A stretch of 64,000 nt of DNA from Plasmodiophora brassicae. Lineage: Eukaryota; Endomyxa: Phytomyxea; Phytomyxea; Plasmodiophorida. The DNA lies in contig CP145409.1 in assembly GCA_036867785.1 (NCBI GenBank), positions 1,302,001-1,366,000 of the forward strand. Reading direction: 5' to 3'. Position numbers and translations under genes: made by a program. Shown piece after piece: positions 1 through 11,687 of the stretch (position 1 is the stretch's first letter; each line of letters begins with the position of its first letter). The notes below the pieces were generated by a model that searched no databases, was not told where the DNA came from, and saw only the letters and a list, made by a program, of their open reading frames with translations.

Positions 1-161
1 TGGCCATTCCGGACTGACGAACTCAGGTCCAGCAAGTCGTATCGCTGCGAAACAATCCGCGCACAACGCACGGCGTTCGGTGTGCAGTTCAGGTTACTAT
101 TGCCGTCGCGCAGAAAAATTGCAGTTCGCAAACACCGTGACTGCCGCGTTCGACGACTGGG

Positions 162-1100
162 ATGTCGGTCGCGACTGTGCGCTGCGCAGCGTTCGAGACC
201 GTTGGGCGGTGTCTGGTTGCTGCACAAGATTTCGCTCCCGGCGATACCTGCCTGGTGGAGGCGCCGATCCTGGTCGGCACCTGGGCGGCATGCAATCGCG
301 CGTTCTCGTTGCTGGATGGCGAGCAACGGTCGATTGTGCTCGCGTTCTCCGGGGCCGATGACGAGGAGCAGCAGGATGATGCGATGCGAATCGCGAAACG
401 GTCGATTCCGCGGGAGGACTGGACGGAGACAACCGGTGACCTGATTCAGATTCTGCACAATAACTCGATTGATCTCGGCAATGGCATCGTCGGCCTGTTC
501 GCGCTGGCATCGCTTGCCGCGCATCACTGCCGGCCGAATATCGAGGGCACAGCCAGCTTCGATGGCGTGTCGTACCTGTGGACTGTGCGAGCTCTTCGGC
601 AGATCCGCAAGGGAGAGATCCTCGGATGGAATTACAATCTGTCTGATCGTGCCATGCTGTCCAGCACGGCGGTTAGACGCGACGAATTGCTCGAGCTTCG
701 TGGGTTCCTGTGCAGGTGCGACGCATGCACTTCGTTGGACTATCTGCGGTCGTTCCCGTGTCACAAGTGCGAAACTGGGTTCGTCGTTGGAGTTGATCGA
801 GGTCCCAGCCCGAGTTGTTCCACCTGCGGGGCGGGCCTTAGCGATGCTGCAGAGGCTGACGAGCGATCATTGTACTTCGAGATGATCGATAGCGAGCGCC
901 CTGATTGGGGATCGTTATGCGATCGCGCTCATGCGTCGCTTGGGCCGTACCATTCGATAACGGGGCGATGTGCAATTGAAGCATTCGCGTTGAACCGAGA
1001 ACAGCGGCACTCAGACCTAATCCAGCTGTTCCTGTCATCGCCGAGCATGGCCGATGCCGTTACTGCCAAGGAATACGTCGAGAAGCGCTTCCAGGTTTGA
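162..1100 (+). CDS. SET-domain protein (SMYD-like lysine methyltransferase)
   Basis: Single-exon ORF of 312 aa starting at an ATG. The SET core is visible at about residues 110-160: a variant of the NHSCxPN motif (AAHHCRPN), followed by ALRQIRKGEILGWNYN, which matches the family's 'G(E)E(I/L)...YN' strand near the AdoMet site. A cysteine-rich post-SET segment (FLCRCDAC) follows, then a second Cys pair set (CHKC and CSTC) that could bind zinc. No MYND finger is seen inside the SET domain, and the protein is shorter than typical SMYD enzymes, so the substrate (histone or other protein) cannot be given. The usual role is AdoMet-dependent lysine methylation. The next gene, cystathionine gamma-lyase, is convergent, 73 bp away. 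Family call is firm; subfamily is inference. Confidence 0.8.
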   Translation: MSVATVRCAAFETVGRCLVAAQDFAPGDTCLVEAPILVGTWAACNRAFSLLDGEQRSIVLAFSGADDEEQQDDAMRIAKRSIPREDWTETTGDLIQILHNNSIDLGNGIVGLFALASLAAHHCRPNIEGTASFDGVSYLWTVRALRQIRKGEILGWNYNLSDRAMLSSTAVRRDELLELRGFLCRCDACTSLDYLRSFPCHKCETGFVVGVDRGPSPSCSTCGAGLSDAAEADERSLYFEMIDSERPDWGSLCDRAHASLGPYHSITGRCAIEAFALNREQRHSDLIQLFLSSPSMADAVTAKEYVEKRFQV

Positions 1101-1173
1101 CAGTAATAATTGTTTTAGAGCATACAGTATTCGAATTGGACAATGAATAGTGTCAATGAGCCGATGATACGAC

Positions 1174-2717
1174 TTAAGGGATTGCATCGAGGGCAGAGCG
1201 GAGGTCAGCCAGTATGTCTTCGACGGCTTCGATGCCAATGGAGAGCCGGACCATCGTATCGCTAATCCCGAGTACAGCCTATCCGAGCAATAAGTGAACG
1301 AATTCGTAGCGGGATTATGGACGGCAATACTCTCTGCTCAGGAGGCACTGAGGCGTGCGTCATTATAGCTGGATGCTCAGCAAGACATTCCACAGCCCCT
1401 GAACCCACACAATTCATCATCATCGCTGAGGCGCATATATCGGCAAGGCTTACCAAGGCTCTCGGCGCACTTGAACAGGTGCAGGTTTTCCAGGAATGTG
1501 CGGGACTCAGCAAGACCTCCCTTCAGATAGCAGGTGATCATGCCGCCGAATCCCCTCATCTGTTTCAGCGCAATGTCGTGCTGGGGATGCGACGCCAGCC
1601 CTGGGTATACGACCCTGCCAGGATATTTAGACGACCTGCACTGTACTGGGGGTGGGCACCGACCGGTCAATTTTCTCGTGGCTCTCCAGGAACTGAGCGA
1701 CAATCATGGAATTCTGGGAATGACGATCCATTCTAACCGCCAACGTCTTTGCGCCTCTCATAGCCATGTAACAGTCGAACGGGGCTGGAATGCCGCCGAT
1801 TGCTATGTGAAACTGCCTATCAATGACAGGGAGCCCGACTTCACAATTCACCGAACCGTTGTTAAAGAAGCTCAGGCGCTCGGCAATGCTCTCATTGCTG
1901 GTGACAGCGACGCCCATGACGACATCACTGTGACCGTTGATATACTTCGACACTGAATGCACAACAATATCGGCGCCGAGGTCGAGAGGAGACTGCAGGT
2001 AGGGCGACATGAACGTGTTGTCAACGACAACAATAAGCCCGTTGCGATGGGCGACCTCGGCCGCCTCGGCGATGTCGATTATCTTCAGAGTGGGATTCGT
2101 CGGCGTTTCCAACCACAGCATCTGCACAAACGTTGGGCATTATTCATATGCGACCGCGATTTCGATACGCTTACCTTCGTCTTAGGCGGCACGATGGCCT
2201 TTTGAAGTGAACCAGGTTTAGACAGATCAACGAAATCAAACTTCAGCTCCATGCAGGGTTTTGCAACGCGGTTGAAGAATCGATTTGTGCCTGCTCGCGA
2301 TGTCAGGCACATCGTTAGGGACGGAGCGGCCACCAGAATGGGCATACCACCGTAGACGTCGTCGACTGTGACAACATGGTCTCCTGGCCTGAGCAATCAC
2401 GTGTCAGCATCGACGGTGTCGCGTCAATAACGCCCTTCGTACTGGAGCAGGTGGAGAATGGTGGACGTGGCAGCACTGCCCGATGCGAACGCGAACCCGT
2501 ATTTGCCGTTCTCCAGATCGGCAATACAATCCTCGAACGCTTTTCGGGTCGGATTGCCCGACCGCGAGTACTCGTACCCGGTATGTACACCCGGCGACTT
2601 CTGCGCGAACGTCGACGCCAGGCTGATCGGCACGGTCACCGCCCCAGTCACCACGTCGGCCTTCTGGCCCGCGTGTATGCATCGCGTCGCCAACGACTGC
2701 TCCGTCCCACGCGTCAT
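1174..2717 (-). CDS. cystathionine gamma-lyase (Cys/Met metabolism PLP enzyme)
   Basis: Seven exons joined by six introns: 1279-1330, 1399-1453, 1615-1663, 2122-2174, 2291-2347 and 2389-2442 (49-57 nt, all GT-AG). Splicing restores a continuous product of about 400 aa. Seen: EYSRSGNPTR near the N-terminus, the phosphate loop FASGSAAT, VDDVYGG, LWLETPTNPT, the Schiff-base lysine in HSVSKYINGH, and near the C-terminus ECLAEHPAIMTHASVPPEQR followed by LGISDTMVRLSIGIE, the usual end of the family. The enzyme cleaves cystathionine to cysteine, 2-oxobutyrate and ammonia in reverse transsulfuration, in the cytosol. Cystathionine gamma-synthase and related lyases share this fold, but the C-terminal sequence is closest to gamma-lyase. 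The start is the first ATG, before SLATRCIHAGQ. It is divergent from the WD-like gene at 2997. Confidence 0.9.
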
Positions 2718-2996
2718 GGCACGGTTCGACCCGGCGTGACCGGAATTGCAAAATGCCAAAGTGGACTTGTTTTGTAGGGCATGTCGCGTCACGTGCGGCC
2801 CGCCAAATGGCCACCGGGGCCACCACTGACCAGCGTGGCCTATTTTGGTCAACGTGCGGGACCACGTTCCGCCACGTCGACTTTGCGGGCCGCAGGAAGG
2901 CGTGTTTCGGAAACGTCGGGTCCTGACCACTGAGGAAGGGATCGAAGTTCGGTACCGTTTATTATACAGGCAGTACAGTTGACGACGGTGTCGAGG

Positions 2997-4664
2997 ATGG
3001 CGATGAAGGCGCCGGTGCGCCTGTCCGAGAACTGGAAGTACCTGAAGCACCTGGTGAAGACCAAGCGGGTCACCATGTTGCACGATTCCGTCGCTTCCGT
3101 CGCCATGAAGAAACGAGAGAAGCTGCGTGCGAACCGCGAGGCGGGCATCGAGGACGATGTGGATGATGTGGATTCGGACAGCGGGGACGAGGGTACGAAA
3201 CTGAAACGGGCCGCCGTTGCCAACTTTAACGTCCGCCGTAAACTGGACGACGAGACGGAAATCCTGTGGGTTTCCTCGCCGCCGACGCCACGACATGCGG
3301 AGGCGCCATTACAGATGTATGCGTTCCACACGGCGGAAATGACGGGGCATAAGTCCCCGATCCTTCTCATGACCCAGAACCTGAACTTCGTCGTGACTTG
3401 TTCGAAGGACGAGACCTGCGTCTGGTGGAAGCAGCGATGGATGTTGGTGCATCGGCTGGAGTCTCCTCGGGTCTACAGCGCCTGCATGAGCACGAACATG
3501 CTGTTCCTGCGCGACGCCCAGTTTAACATCACGGTCTGGAACCCGGCCATCGGCCGCCTGCTCTACAAGCAGGCCGTTAGTGGTGACCGTGCCCCGTTCG
3601 GCGTCACCGACAAGCTCATGCTGGTTGCGGCCCACACCTGTGACATCATGGAGGTGTTCAACGTGCAAGCAGGCAGCATGTCCTGGGTCTGTATGATGGA
3701 GAACGAAGCGCACAAAGGCAAGATCGAGACGATGTCCTGCGCCGGGCGGTACTGCGTCACAGCGATCCAGAACGCTGGCTTCTTCCTGTGGTGCGTCGAC
3801 ATCGACTACCAGCGCTTCGCTCAGTGCGTCCGGCAATTCCCTTGTCCGGGTCGTGCTCGGATCCCGTGCTCGGTCGGCATCTCTGAAAGCCTCGACGGAT
3901 CCTTCATCGGGTCGTTCTTCGACGGCACGCTGTTGGTCGCCCCCGAGCACCACGAACCTCGTGAGTTTGGCAGTGCGGACAAGTTGCCACCGCCTGGCGA
4001 GGCGTTCACGATGAAGATCGAACACGACGTGGACCTGGGCGTCGTCGGGTCGTCGATGGCTGGGATCAGTCGGGACGGGCGGTTCGCGATGGCAGTCGTG
4101 GACGGTATGGGCGTCGTCACATACGACCTCCGACATCGATGCGTTCTGCATATCCTGAAGGATAACGAGTTGGCAACGGGACTCGGGATACTGTACACCA
4201 GGAAGGGGACGGTGAACGGGTACCAGATCGTGTGCGCAACACGAAACAAGGCTTTGTCGGTGTGGACAATCGAAGCTGTTGACCGAGTTCGTAGCACGTT
4301 CCTGATGTCGTTTCATGAGCGGGCCGGCCAGGGCAGTATCGTGCACACTGCCTGGGTACAGCAAGGGCAACCGCTGTATACGAAAGCGATCGGCAGCAAG
4401 CTGCTGGCGCTCATCTTTGCGATGGGCACACCGACGCCCGAGCCCGGCCAGGTCCAGACCGTCTGCGCGGAGGCGAAGAACGCCAACAACGAGTTCGACG
4501 CCGATGCGTTCGCACTCCACATCGACGACAACGAGCTGTGCGGCACGGATCCAACCGTCGAAATCGGCGAACCGCTCGTCCCATTCCCGCCCGGCGTTCA
4601 CAGCATGGCGGACGCTGCCACGGATTCGGCAACGTCTTGGATGAAACATCGAGACTCGCATTAG
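2997..4664 (+). CDS. WD40-like beta-propeller protein of unknown function
   Basis: Single open frame of 555 aa from the ATG at 2997. Residues 1-90 are charged and contain an acidic run (EDDVDDVDSDSGDE). From about residue 110 there are repeated blade-like segments such as FVVTCSKDETCVWWKQ, FNITVWNPAIGRLLY, MGVVTYDLRHRCVLHIL and NKALSVWTIE, which have the rhythm of degenerate WD40 blades. The last 100 residues are acidic and low in complexity. I do not recognise the family; an F-box or adaptor role cannot be supported. It is divergent from cystathionine gamma-lyase (280 bp between starts). The ATG at 3003 is an equally possible start. Confidence 0.7.
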   Translation: MAMKAPVRLSENWKYLKHLVKTKRVTMLHDSVASVAMKKREKLRANREAGIEDDVDDVDSDSGDEGTKLKRAAVANFNVRRKLDDETEILWVSSPPTPRHAEAPLQMYAFHTAEMTGHKSPILLMTQNLNFVVTCSKDETCVWWKQRWMLVHRLESPRVYSACMSTNMLFLRDAQFNITVWNPAIGRLLYKQAVSGDRAPFGVTDKLMLVAAHTCDIMEVFNVQAGSMSWVCMMENEAHKGKIETMSCAGRYCVTAIQNAGFFLWCVDIDYQRFAQCVRQFPCPGRARIPCSVGISESLDGSFIGSFFDGTLLVAPEHHEPREFGSADKLPPPGEAFTMKIEHDVDLGVVGSSMAGISRDGRFAMAVVDGMGVVTYDLRHRCVLHILKDNELATGLGILYTRKGTVNGYQIVCATRNKALSVWTIEAVDRVRSTFLMSFHERAGQGSIVHTAWVQQGQPLYTKAIGSKLLALIFAMGTPTPEPGQVQTVCAEAKNANNEFDADAFALHIDDNELCGTDPTVEIGEPLVPFPPGVHSMADAATDSATSWMKHRDSH

Positions 4665-4901
4665 GTAGACGAACCTTTGTTCGCGCATTTTGCCGTAGGC
4701 AGGGCAGGTAGGTAACGTCTCCCAGTGGCCGAAGCTGCACTTGGCAGCCTTGCCAGTGGACGCAGCACTTTGGCGGTGCCGGGGGAACTGCATGCAGCAT
4801 AAACACCGCCACAGTGGGAGAGCAGTCGCAGCTGCACCTCGGCAGAGGAGTGCGTGGCGCACTTTCCTGTCCTGTTGTTGCTGCCCGTCGGCGCTGCCAT
4901 C

Positions 4902-5456
4902 ATGAGCGGGCCTGCACGGTCGCCGGCGGGGAAGACGGCGCTGTCGTCGCGTGTCCTTGGCATGAAGTTCATGCGGCGTAAGGATGAGGCGGCACATCGG
5001 GACAATCTGCAACGCCAGCAGAGCACAGCGCTGGAGGCATCGCACTGGTCCGTTGCGTTGCCTCTCGCGACAGATGTTTGTTAACATCGTGTTTCTTCGT
5101 ATAGGGTCCTCGTGCCGTCTGCTATCGCCAACGTCAGTGCACAAACGGCAGATGACACCAAGTCCGAAGCACGCGTGCCAACTCGAAAGTCTTTCATGAG
5201 TTTCAATCCAGCAGTCGACAGTGCCCGCGAATCGTATCGGTCGGCGGCGGCAGCCGCTGACCTGGAACGCGACGCGGCGCGAGATTCGCTCTCCGACAAG
5301 GAATTGGCGGCTCGCTACGAGCGATACGTTGGCGGGCGCTCTGTGTCAGATGAACAGCCACCATCTAAGAAGCGGCAGAAGCGGAACAACAACGACAACC
5401 GGTCAACGTCTGAAATGAAACAATCGTCGTTTCGAAAGCCTAAACCGTTAATATAA
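4902..5456 (+). CDS. MPHOSPH6: M-phase phosphoprotein 6 homologue (RNA exosome cofactor MPP6)
   Basis: Two exons (4902-5047 and 5105-5456) with a 57-nt intron, joining after ASHW in phase 2; about 165 aa. Signature matches to MPP6: LSSRVLGMKFMRRKDEA at the N-terminus (family: L...LL.MKFM.R), the SHW segment (family EEHW), KSFMSFNPAVD (family RMSF.GFNPEVE), and DKELAARYERYVGG (family D.EMA.RYE.LVG). The C-terminus is basic (KKRQKRNNNDN), consistent with RNA binding. In other eukaryotes MPP6 binds Rrp6 and the exosome core and helps recruit Mtr4 in nuclear RNA decay and 5.8S maturation. The stop lies only 14 bp from the stop of the convergent coiled-coil gene, so the two 3' UTRs must overlap or be extremely short. 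Confidence 0.87.
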
Positions 5457-5470
5457 TAACAATGGCGCCA

Positions 5471-8400
5471 CTACGATGTTGGTGTCCCCTGTGGTATTCG
5501 TGATGCGAGCGAATCGACAGCGGCCGCCAGCTGATCGACTTTGGATGACGTCGCTTTCATGTCGCCCTCCAGTGAGCGGCGCGCTGCGCTCTCCATGCGA
5601 AGTTTCGTTTCAATGCTCGCGCTGAGCTCATCCTTCGTCGTCGACACCATCGTCGTCAACGCTTCCACGTCCGCTTGTACGGTCGCAGCCTTCTCCACCG
5701 ACGTTCCGAACTTCCTCATCATGTCGTCGACGTTGCTGTTGATCGTGTTCACCTTGTCGATAACCCCCGATGCATCCCTCTTAGCATCCATGATGTCCAC
5801 TTTCACCTGGTCCAGTGACTTGGTCAGCGTGTCGACCTTCTCTCCGACGTCGGCACCCTGCTTCTCCAGCACTGACTTCATCGTCGCGTCGTCCGCCTTG
5901 GACCGGGCGTCCACTTCCGATTCCAGCTTCGTCTCTAGCGCCACCACCGCCTGATCGAGTCGATCACCGGCGAGCGTCCGCTCCCTGGCCTCGTTCGCCA
6001 GGCCGTCATCAAGACGGGCTACTTTGGACAGAACGTCGCCCAATTTCGCGTCGAGTGCGGTTTGGCTCTCAACGACTTTCGCCGACAGTTCGCGGAGGTC
6101 GAGGCCCGATCGCTCAGCGAGAGCACCCACCGTCGTATCGGTGTACGATCGCAGGTCGGCGATGAGTTTGGCGTCAACTTGTTCCCGAGATCCCGCCAAC
6201 TCAGCGAATTTCGCCTCGTTCTCCTTCCTGTTCTGGACCTCGTTGTCGAGTGCCGCATGCAAGGCGGTCAGCTTCTCGCCGATCTCAGCATCAGCGGCCT
6301 TGCGATCGCTGGCCTCACCTGATACCATAGCCATGGCGTCCACCATGTTCTTGTCCAACCTGGCGATGTCACTGGTGACGGCTTGCTGGATGTCGCTAAC
6401 AGCCGATGCCCTGGATGAGATCTCGCTCGAAACCCGCTCGTTGATTTCTTTCAGCTGCTCGTCAATGACAGAGTTTCTGTTTCGGATATCGTCCGAGAGT
6501 TTCGCATCCAAGTCTGCCACCTTGCGGTCGCATTCGGTGGCCCGGTCGCGAGCCTCCCCGTCTAGTCTGCCTTCGAACCTGCTCAAGGCCGCGTCGACCC
6601 GCTCGCCGCTTGCCATTCGCTCTTGGGCCTCGCTAGCAATCTTCCTGTCCAGCTGCTCGTCGCCGCTCTGTCGGCCCTGAATCTCCCCGTCCAGTCGCTT
6701 CTCAGCAGCATCGACCTGTGCGATCACGCAGTCGATCTGCGCCGAACGTTCGCGCACTTCGTCGGCGATATTTTTGTCCAGGTCGCGCATCACCCTGTCG
6801 ATCTCCGTGAACCGATCGCGGACATCGCCGTCCAGGCGGCTCTCGACGCCGGCCATCCTTGCCGCCAACCGGTCCGCCTCCGACGAACGTTCGCGCACTT
6901 CGTCGGCGATATTCTTGGCCAAGTCGCTCATCATCCTGTCGGTCGCCGCGAGCCGATCGCAGACGTCGCCGTCGAGTCTGCCTTCAACGCCGGCTATCGT
7001 CATCGTCAACCGATCGGTGTCTAATGCACGTTCGCGAGCTTCGTCTGCGACACGCGAGTCCAGGGCCGACACCTTTCTGTCGACATCGTCGAATCGCTCC
7101 CGAACGTCGCCGTCGAGTCTGCCCTCAACGCCGGCGAACCTCATTGCCACCAGCTCGACGCCTGCGGAACGCTCACTGATCTCGGACGCAAGCTTCGTGT
7201 CGAGCGCGGCGAGCGTCGCATTGACAGTGTCGTTATCAGCCTTGCGGTCGCGGGTCTCGCTGTCGACTTTCGCATCGATGCGCTGTACGTCCTGCGATCG
7301 CTCGAGAGACTCCCTCGCAAGCTTCCCGTCCAGTGTCGCAGTCGCGTCGGCGACGCGATCGACAGACGTGCAACGCGCGCGAATTTCGTCGCTGAGCTTC
7401 CGATCGGTTTCGACGACGGTGCCGTTGAGGCGCTCCTGGGCAGCAACCCTGTCCTTGATTTCAGCGTCGACTATGGCCGCAAGAGCCGTGATCTTCACGT
7501 CGCTGTCCTGGTCGGCCCTAGCGCGATCGCCAGATTCACCAGTCAGGCGCGCGTCGACCGTGTCAACCCGTGCCGCCATGGCGTTCAGGGCGTCAACGCG
7601 ATCCCGTACTTCGGACGCAATCTGGTCGCAGAGGTCGTCCGCCTTGGCATTCGCGTTCCTTGACGACTCTTCCCGAACGAGTACCTCTCTCGCAAGATCG
7701 TCCCCGTGCCTGACGAGCGTGGCGCTCAGCTCGCCGTCCGACGCGATTCGCTCCTGGGTCTCTTTGACGAGCTTCCCGTCCAGCTTCGCCAGCACCTGCT
7801 CCAGGAGCTTCACGTTCGATTGCCGATCGCGCGATTCCGACTCGAGCCGCGCCGACAGTTCACCTCGTAACGCGCACGCCTTCGAGTCGCTGTCCGCCCT
7901 GGCCTGCGCAATCTGCTGGTTGACGTTCTCGACGTCCTTCTGCGTCTCGGCACGCAGCGCCTCGTCCGCGTCCTGACGGGCGCGGCTTTCTGCCACGATC
8001 TCGTCGCGCAGCGCCTTCCGAACGTCGTCAATCGTCGTCAGCGTTGTCGATGATGTCTCCTCCAGGTCGGCGATGCGGCGGGCCAGCGCCTCGGCCGCGG
8101 CGGTGATCGTCCGCTCCAGGCGTCGCTGGGCGCCGGCAATCTCCTGGCAGCGTGCCTCGAACGTGTCCTGGATCTGGGCCGCCCTCTTGGTCAACCGGTC
8201 GACATCGTCGGCGCGGTCGCGCTGGACCCGATCCAGTCCTGTGTCGAGGCGCGTGTCCAGGCGCGCCACTGCCGACGCCGTCGTCTCGCCATGCGCCTTC
8301 CGCGTGCGAATCTGTGCAACGAACGCCCCGCTCAGCGGGTGGATCGCCTTCGTCACTGCGACAGTCGTTTTACCTCGGCGCGCAGCACCGCTTCCAGACG

Positions 8401-9321
8401 TCGCATGCCGCTGGACAACGACGCCACGGCGGCATCGATGTCGGCCTTCAGCCCGACGACGCGATGGTCAGCGTTCGTGTCCACCTCGCGCACCTGCTTC
8501 GAGAGGTCGTCGTTCGCAGCCGTGCACGCGGCGCGGCGCTTGGCAATCTCGCCGAGGATCTCGTCGCGTACCGCGTGCAGGTCAGCGGCAACCGCCTGGA
8601 GGTCATCGGCAACGGCGCGCTCCAGGTTGCCGAACAACTGGCGGGCCATTGCCGCGTTCGACGACGCGCCGTCGTCGACGCGGCGCTTCACGACGCGCAG
8701 GTCGTGACGGAGGGTCTCCAGTTGCACATCGACCGCTTGCCCTGATTGGCGCAGCCGCGAATCGATCATCGACCGCTGCCATTCCTGCATGCCCTCGTCG
8801 GCGGCGCGGGCCCTGCCGAACGCGGCGTGCACCGCTTTGATCTTGTCGTCGACCTCGACGGCCGTCACCACGGGCGGCAACGATGACGACGGGCGGACGA
8901 CGTCGTTCGCAGACGGGAGGCGCTGAGCGGGCGCCGATGATCGCTGCGACAGTTCTGCACGAAGCGCAACGGCGTCGTCGCGAAGCCTCGTGAATTCCGC
9001 CATCAGCGGGCGAACATCGGCCAGGAACTTGTGCTTGTCATGGTCCATGGCGCGTCGGAAGACGCGCATCGTGGCCTGGACGACATCGGACGAGTCGAAC
9101 GTGTCGCCGTCACTGCCTCCGGCGAGGCGATGCCGCAGGGCGATCTGCGACAGGAACTCCTCGTGCCTGGCGATCTGCGCCTGCATCGCCTGACGCTGGG
9201 TGATCTCACGTCGCAACGCAAACTTGAACTTGGACAGGACAGCGTCCAGTGCGCCACGATCGACACGTTCCGCGTCGATGGCCGATGGTGCCGGTCCCGC
9301 ATCCGTCGGCGTCGTCGACAT
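5471..9321 (-). CDS. giant repetitive coiled-coil protein (about 1262 aa)
   Basis: Two frames touch here through an ATGA overlap, which would be odd in a eukaryote. A 62-nt intron at 8312-8373 (GTAAAACG...TTGCACAG, phase 0) joins them into one protein after LRAE. Almost the whole length is predicted alpha-helix with repeated cassettes such as GVEGRLDGDVRER and NIADEVRERSSEADRLAARM. The spacing between strong repeats (RLDGDV) is about 47 residues, made of roughly 22 plus 25, which suits mixed hendecad and heptad periodicity. Codons are GC-rich. There is no signal peptide or membrane segment. I do not recognise a family; a filament or cytoskeletal role (for example associated with the flagellar base) is only a guess. 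It is convergent with MPP6, and upstream lies the left actin arm. Confidence 0.75.
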
Positions 9322-9542
9322 GACGAACCGGGTCTGTCACTACGAGGCACGCGGGCCCTCCAGATATTTCCGCTAGTCGGCTCTACGTTTAGAACGGCGC
9401 CCCTGGACCGATATCACGCCGCTGGGCAGCCCTCCTGGATCCCACGTCGGGTCAGCTTAAGAATGCGGACGCTCCGTTTAGCACCTTCCTGCTGAAACAG
9501 CTGAATGGATGAATGTATTGGTTGTCTACAGGCAGCATACGT

Positions 9543-10670
9543 TTAGAAGCACTTGCGGTGGACGATGGACGGGCCGGCCTCGTCGTACTCCTCCTTGGAG
9601 ACCCACATCTGCTGGAAGGTCGACAGCGACGACAGGATCGACCCGCCGATCCAGACCGAGTACTTGCGCTCGGGCGGGGCCACGACCTTGACGCGCATCG
9701 ACGACGGCGCCAGGGCGGCCACCTCCTTCTGCAGGCGCGTCGCCAGCCCGTCGTACATGGTGCTGCCGCCGGACATGACGATGTTCTCGTACAGGTCCTT
9801 GCGGATGTCGACGTCGCACTTCATGATCGACTGGTACGCCAGCTGGTGGATGCCCTCGGACTCGTTGCCGATCATGGACGGCTGGAAGAGGACCTCCGGG
9901 GCGCGGAACCGCTCGTTGCCGACCGTGATGACCTGGCCGTCGGGCAGCTCGTAGGCGCGCTCGACCTCGGACGACTGCTCCGAGTTGGACATCTCGGTGT
10001 CGAAGTCCTGCGCCACGTACGCCAGCTTCTCCTTGATGTCGCGGACGATCTCCCGCTCGGCCGTTGTCGTGAACGCGTACCCGCGCTCGGTCAGGATCTT
10101 CATCAGGTAGTCGGTGATGTCCCGGCCGGCAATGTCCAGGCGCTGGATGGCGTGCGGCAGGGCGTACCCTTCGTAGATGGGGACCGTGTGCGACACGCCG
10201 TCGCCCGCGTCCAGGACGATACCCGTCGTGCGGCCGGACGCGTACAGCGACAGGACGGCCTGGATGGCGACGTACATGGCCGGCGTGTTGAACGTCTCGA
10301 ACATGATCTGCGTCATCTTCTCGCGGTTGGCCTTCGGGTTCAGCGGCGCCTCCGTCAGCATGACCGGGTGCTCCTCGGGGGCCACGCGCAGCTCGTTGTA
10401 GAACGTGTGGTGCCAGATCTTCTCCATGTCGTCCCAGTTCGTCACGATGCCGTGCTCGATCGGGTACTTGAGCGTCAGGATGCCGCGCTTGGCCTGCGCC
10501 TCATCGCCGACGTACGCGTCCTTCTGCGTGGCACCCACCATGATGCCGACGTGGCGCGGGCGACCCACGATCGACGGGAACACGGCACGCGGGGCGTCGT
10601 CGCCCGCGAACCCGGCCTTGACCATGCCGGAGCCATTGTCGACCACCAGGGCCTGGACTTCGTCGGACAT
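9543..10670 (-). CDS. ACT: actin (intact copy)
   Basis: Intronless 375-aa conventional actin. It has the phosphate-1 loop [20 protein letters not shown], the DNase loop region, [14 protein letters not shown], the second phosphate loop [20 protein letters not shown], and the family C-terminus [13 protein letters not shown] followed by HRKCF. Length is exactly that of canonical actins. It is the monomer of actin filaments used in motility, cytokinesis and endocytosis. Lack of introns contrasts with many neighbours. A second copy in the opposite arm is frameshifted, so this one is probably the functional gene. The ATG sits in an AACATG context. Confidence 0.98.
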   Translation of the reverse strand: MSDEVQALVVDNGSGMVKAGFAGDDAPRAVFPSIVGRPRHVGIMVGATQKDAYVGDEAQAKRGILTLKYPIEHGIVTNWDDMEKIWHHTFYNELRVAPEEHPVMLTEAPLNPKANREKMTQIMFETFNTPAMYVAIQAVLSLYASGRTTGIVLDAGDGVSHTVPIYEGYALPHAIQRLDIAGRDITDYLMKILTERGYAFTTTAEREIVRDIKEKLAYVAQDFDTEMSNSEQSSEVERAYELPDGQVITVGNERFRAPEVLFQPSMIGNESEGIHQLAYQSIMKCDVDIRKDLYENIVMSGGSTMYDGLATRLQKEVAALAPSSMRVKVVAPPERKYSVWIGGSILSSLSTFQQMWVSKEEYDEAGPSIVHRKCF

Positions 10671-11458
10671 GTTGATGATGGGAGAGGGGTCGGCTTTGAC
10701 GAACTTGGCTGCGAAGGCTGGCGGTGCGTTTGCGGAATGCAGATCGTGCTGCCCTGAGGGGACGGGTAAACCTCGGCCGGTCGAGTCGCTCCACCCTCTG
10801 CGTTGTGTCCCGATTTAGGTCGGCATTGCTTCATGCACAGATTTAGCTCATCGTGCCGCGCGCGTTTCCAAGAATAGGACAACGACATCTGATGCGCGCA
10901 TCACCAGCCCAAGAGGTGGTGTCCGGCGTAGGCAAACCGTGGATGCGGCTGTAGAGTGTAGACCCAAACCGAAGCAAAGCACTTCATGCTGCTGTTGAAG
11001 GCGGACAACGGGTTCGCACGTCTGTCAGATGCCTTTGATGTCGACAGCTGGTATCCAGATCGGAATTGTTCAGTCGTCGGAATCGTCGCGTGCAGTCTGA
11101 TGACGACGTTTGCGAAGCGGACGGCGACGAAGTGCTTTTCAAGGCTTCTGTCCTTCGACACCGGACGCATCTGGCGATAATACCAAGCTCGTGACGAGCA
11201 CGAAGACATACCTGTCAACAATCATGCCCGGCTGTCGTTGGTCGCCTGCGTCGGCTATCAGGACTTCCACCTCACGGGTGCTCCCTAACGATGCACGGCC
11301 CATTTCGTGGGAATGGATGACAATGTAACCCTGATGTTGTATCTGACCCCGCCGAACTGTCTTCCCAAGAAGCAACGACTGCAGCAACCCCAGCGTGATA
11401 GTCGCAGCAATACACGCGTGCTTGTCAGGGCATGGTCGACGGCTGCCTGGCGAGTTCG

Positions 11459-11496
11459 TGGCGCCCACGCAGGGTAATGGCGCCCACGCAGGGTAA
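11459..11496. repeat. 19-bp tandem duplication
   Basis: Two perfect head-to-tail copies of tggcgcccacgcagggtaa. The same duplication is present in the right arm at about 18821-18858, so it predates the duplication of the arm. Confidence 0.9.
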
Positions 11497-11687
11497 CAGA
11501 CTGTCAGTACTGAGCTCCAGAGCGCATCACAACGATTACGTGATGTGTGTCTGAAAGGACAAAAAGTGGTTACATCACCATGCGGTTCCCCGGTGGTCCC
11601 CCTCCCGAGTACTGGACAGGCCAAACACCATTTGGCTTCGCAATTCGGAATGAGATACGGCACATTCGGTGTTGTATGAACGTAACC

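Larger units (their letters stand above)
9500..11687. repeat. left arm of a 2.19-kb inverted repeat carrying an actin gene
   Basis: This segment reappears in reverse complement at 18630-20816. The junctions are sharp: shared sequence begins at gctgaatggatgaatg (9500) and ends at gtatgaacgtaacc (11687). By reading both copies I found one indel and two substitutions. The arm includes actin, its 5' flank of about 1 kb and a few bases of 3' flank. The flank 10671-11687 holds only short overlapping ORFs that I do not trust. Confidence 0.93.

Noticed and set aside
8353-8356. Bacterial-style ATGA overlap of two coding regions, suggesting prokaryotic DNA or an operon
   Set aside because: A canonical 62-nt intron in phase 0 removes both the stop and the second start, and all surrounding genes are eukaryotic.
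8073-8840. Long plus-strand frames opposite the coiled-coil gene and opposite actin
   Set aside because: These are shadow frames caused by strongly GC-biased third codon positions.
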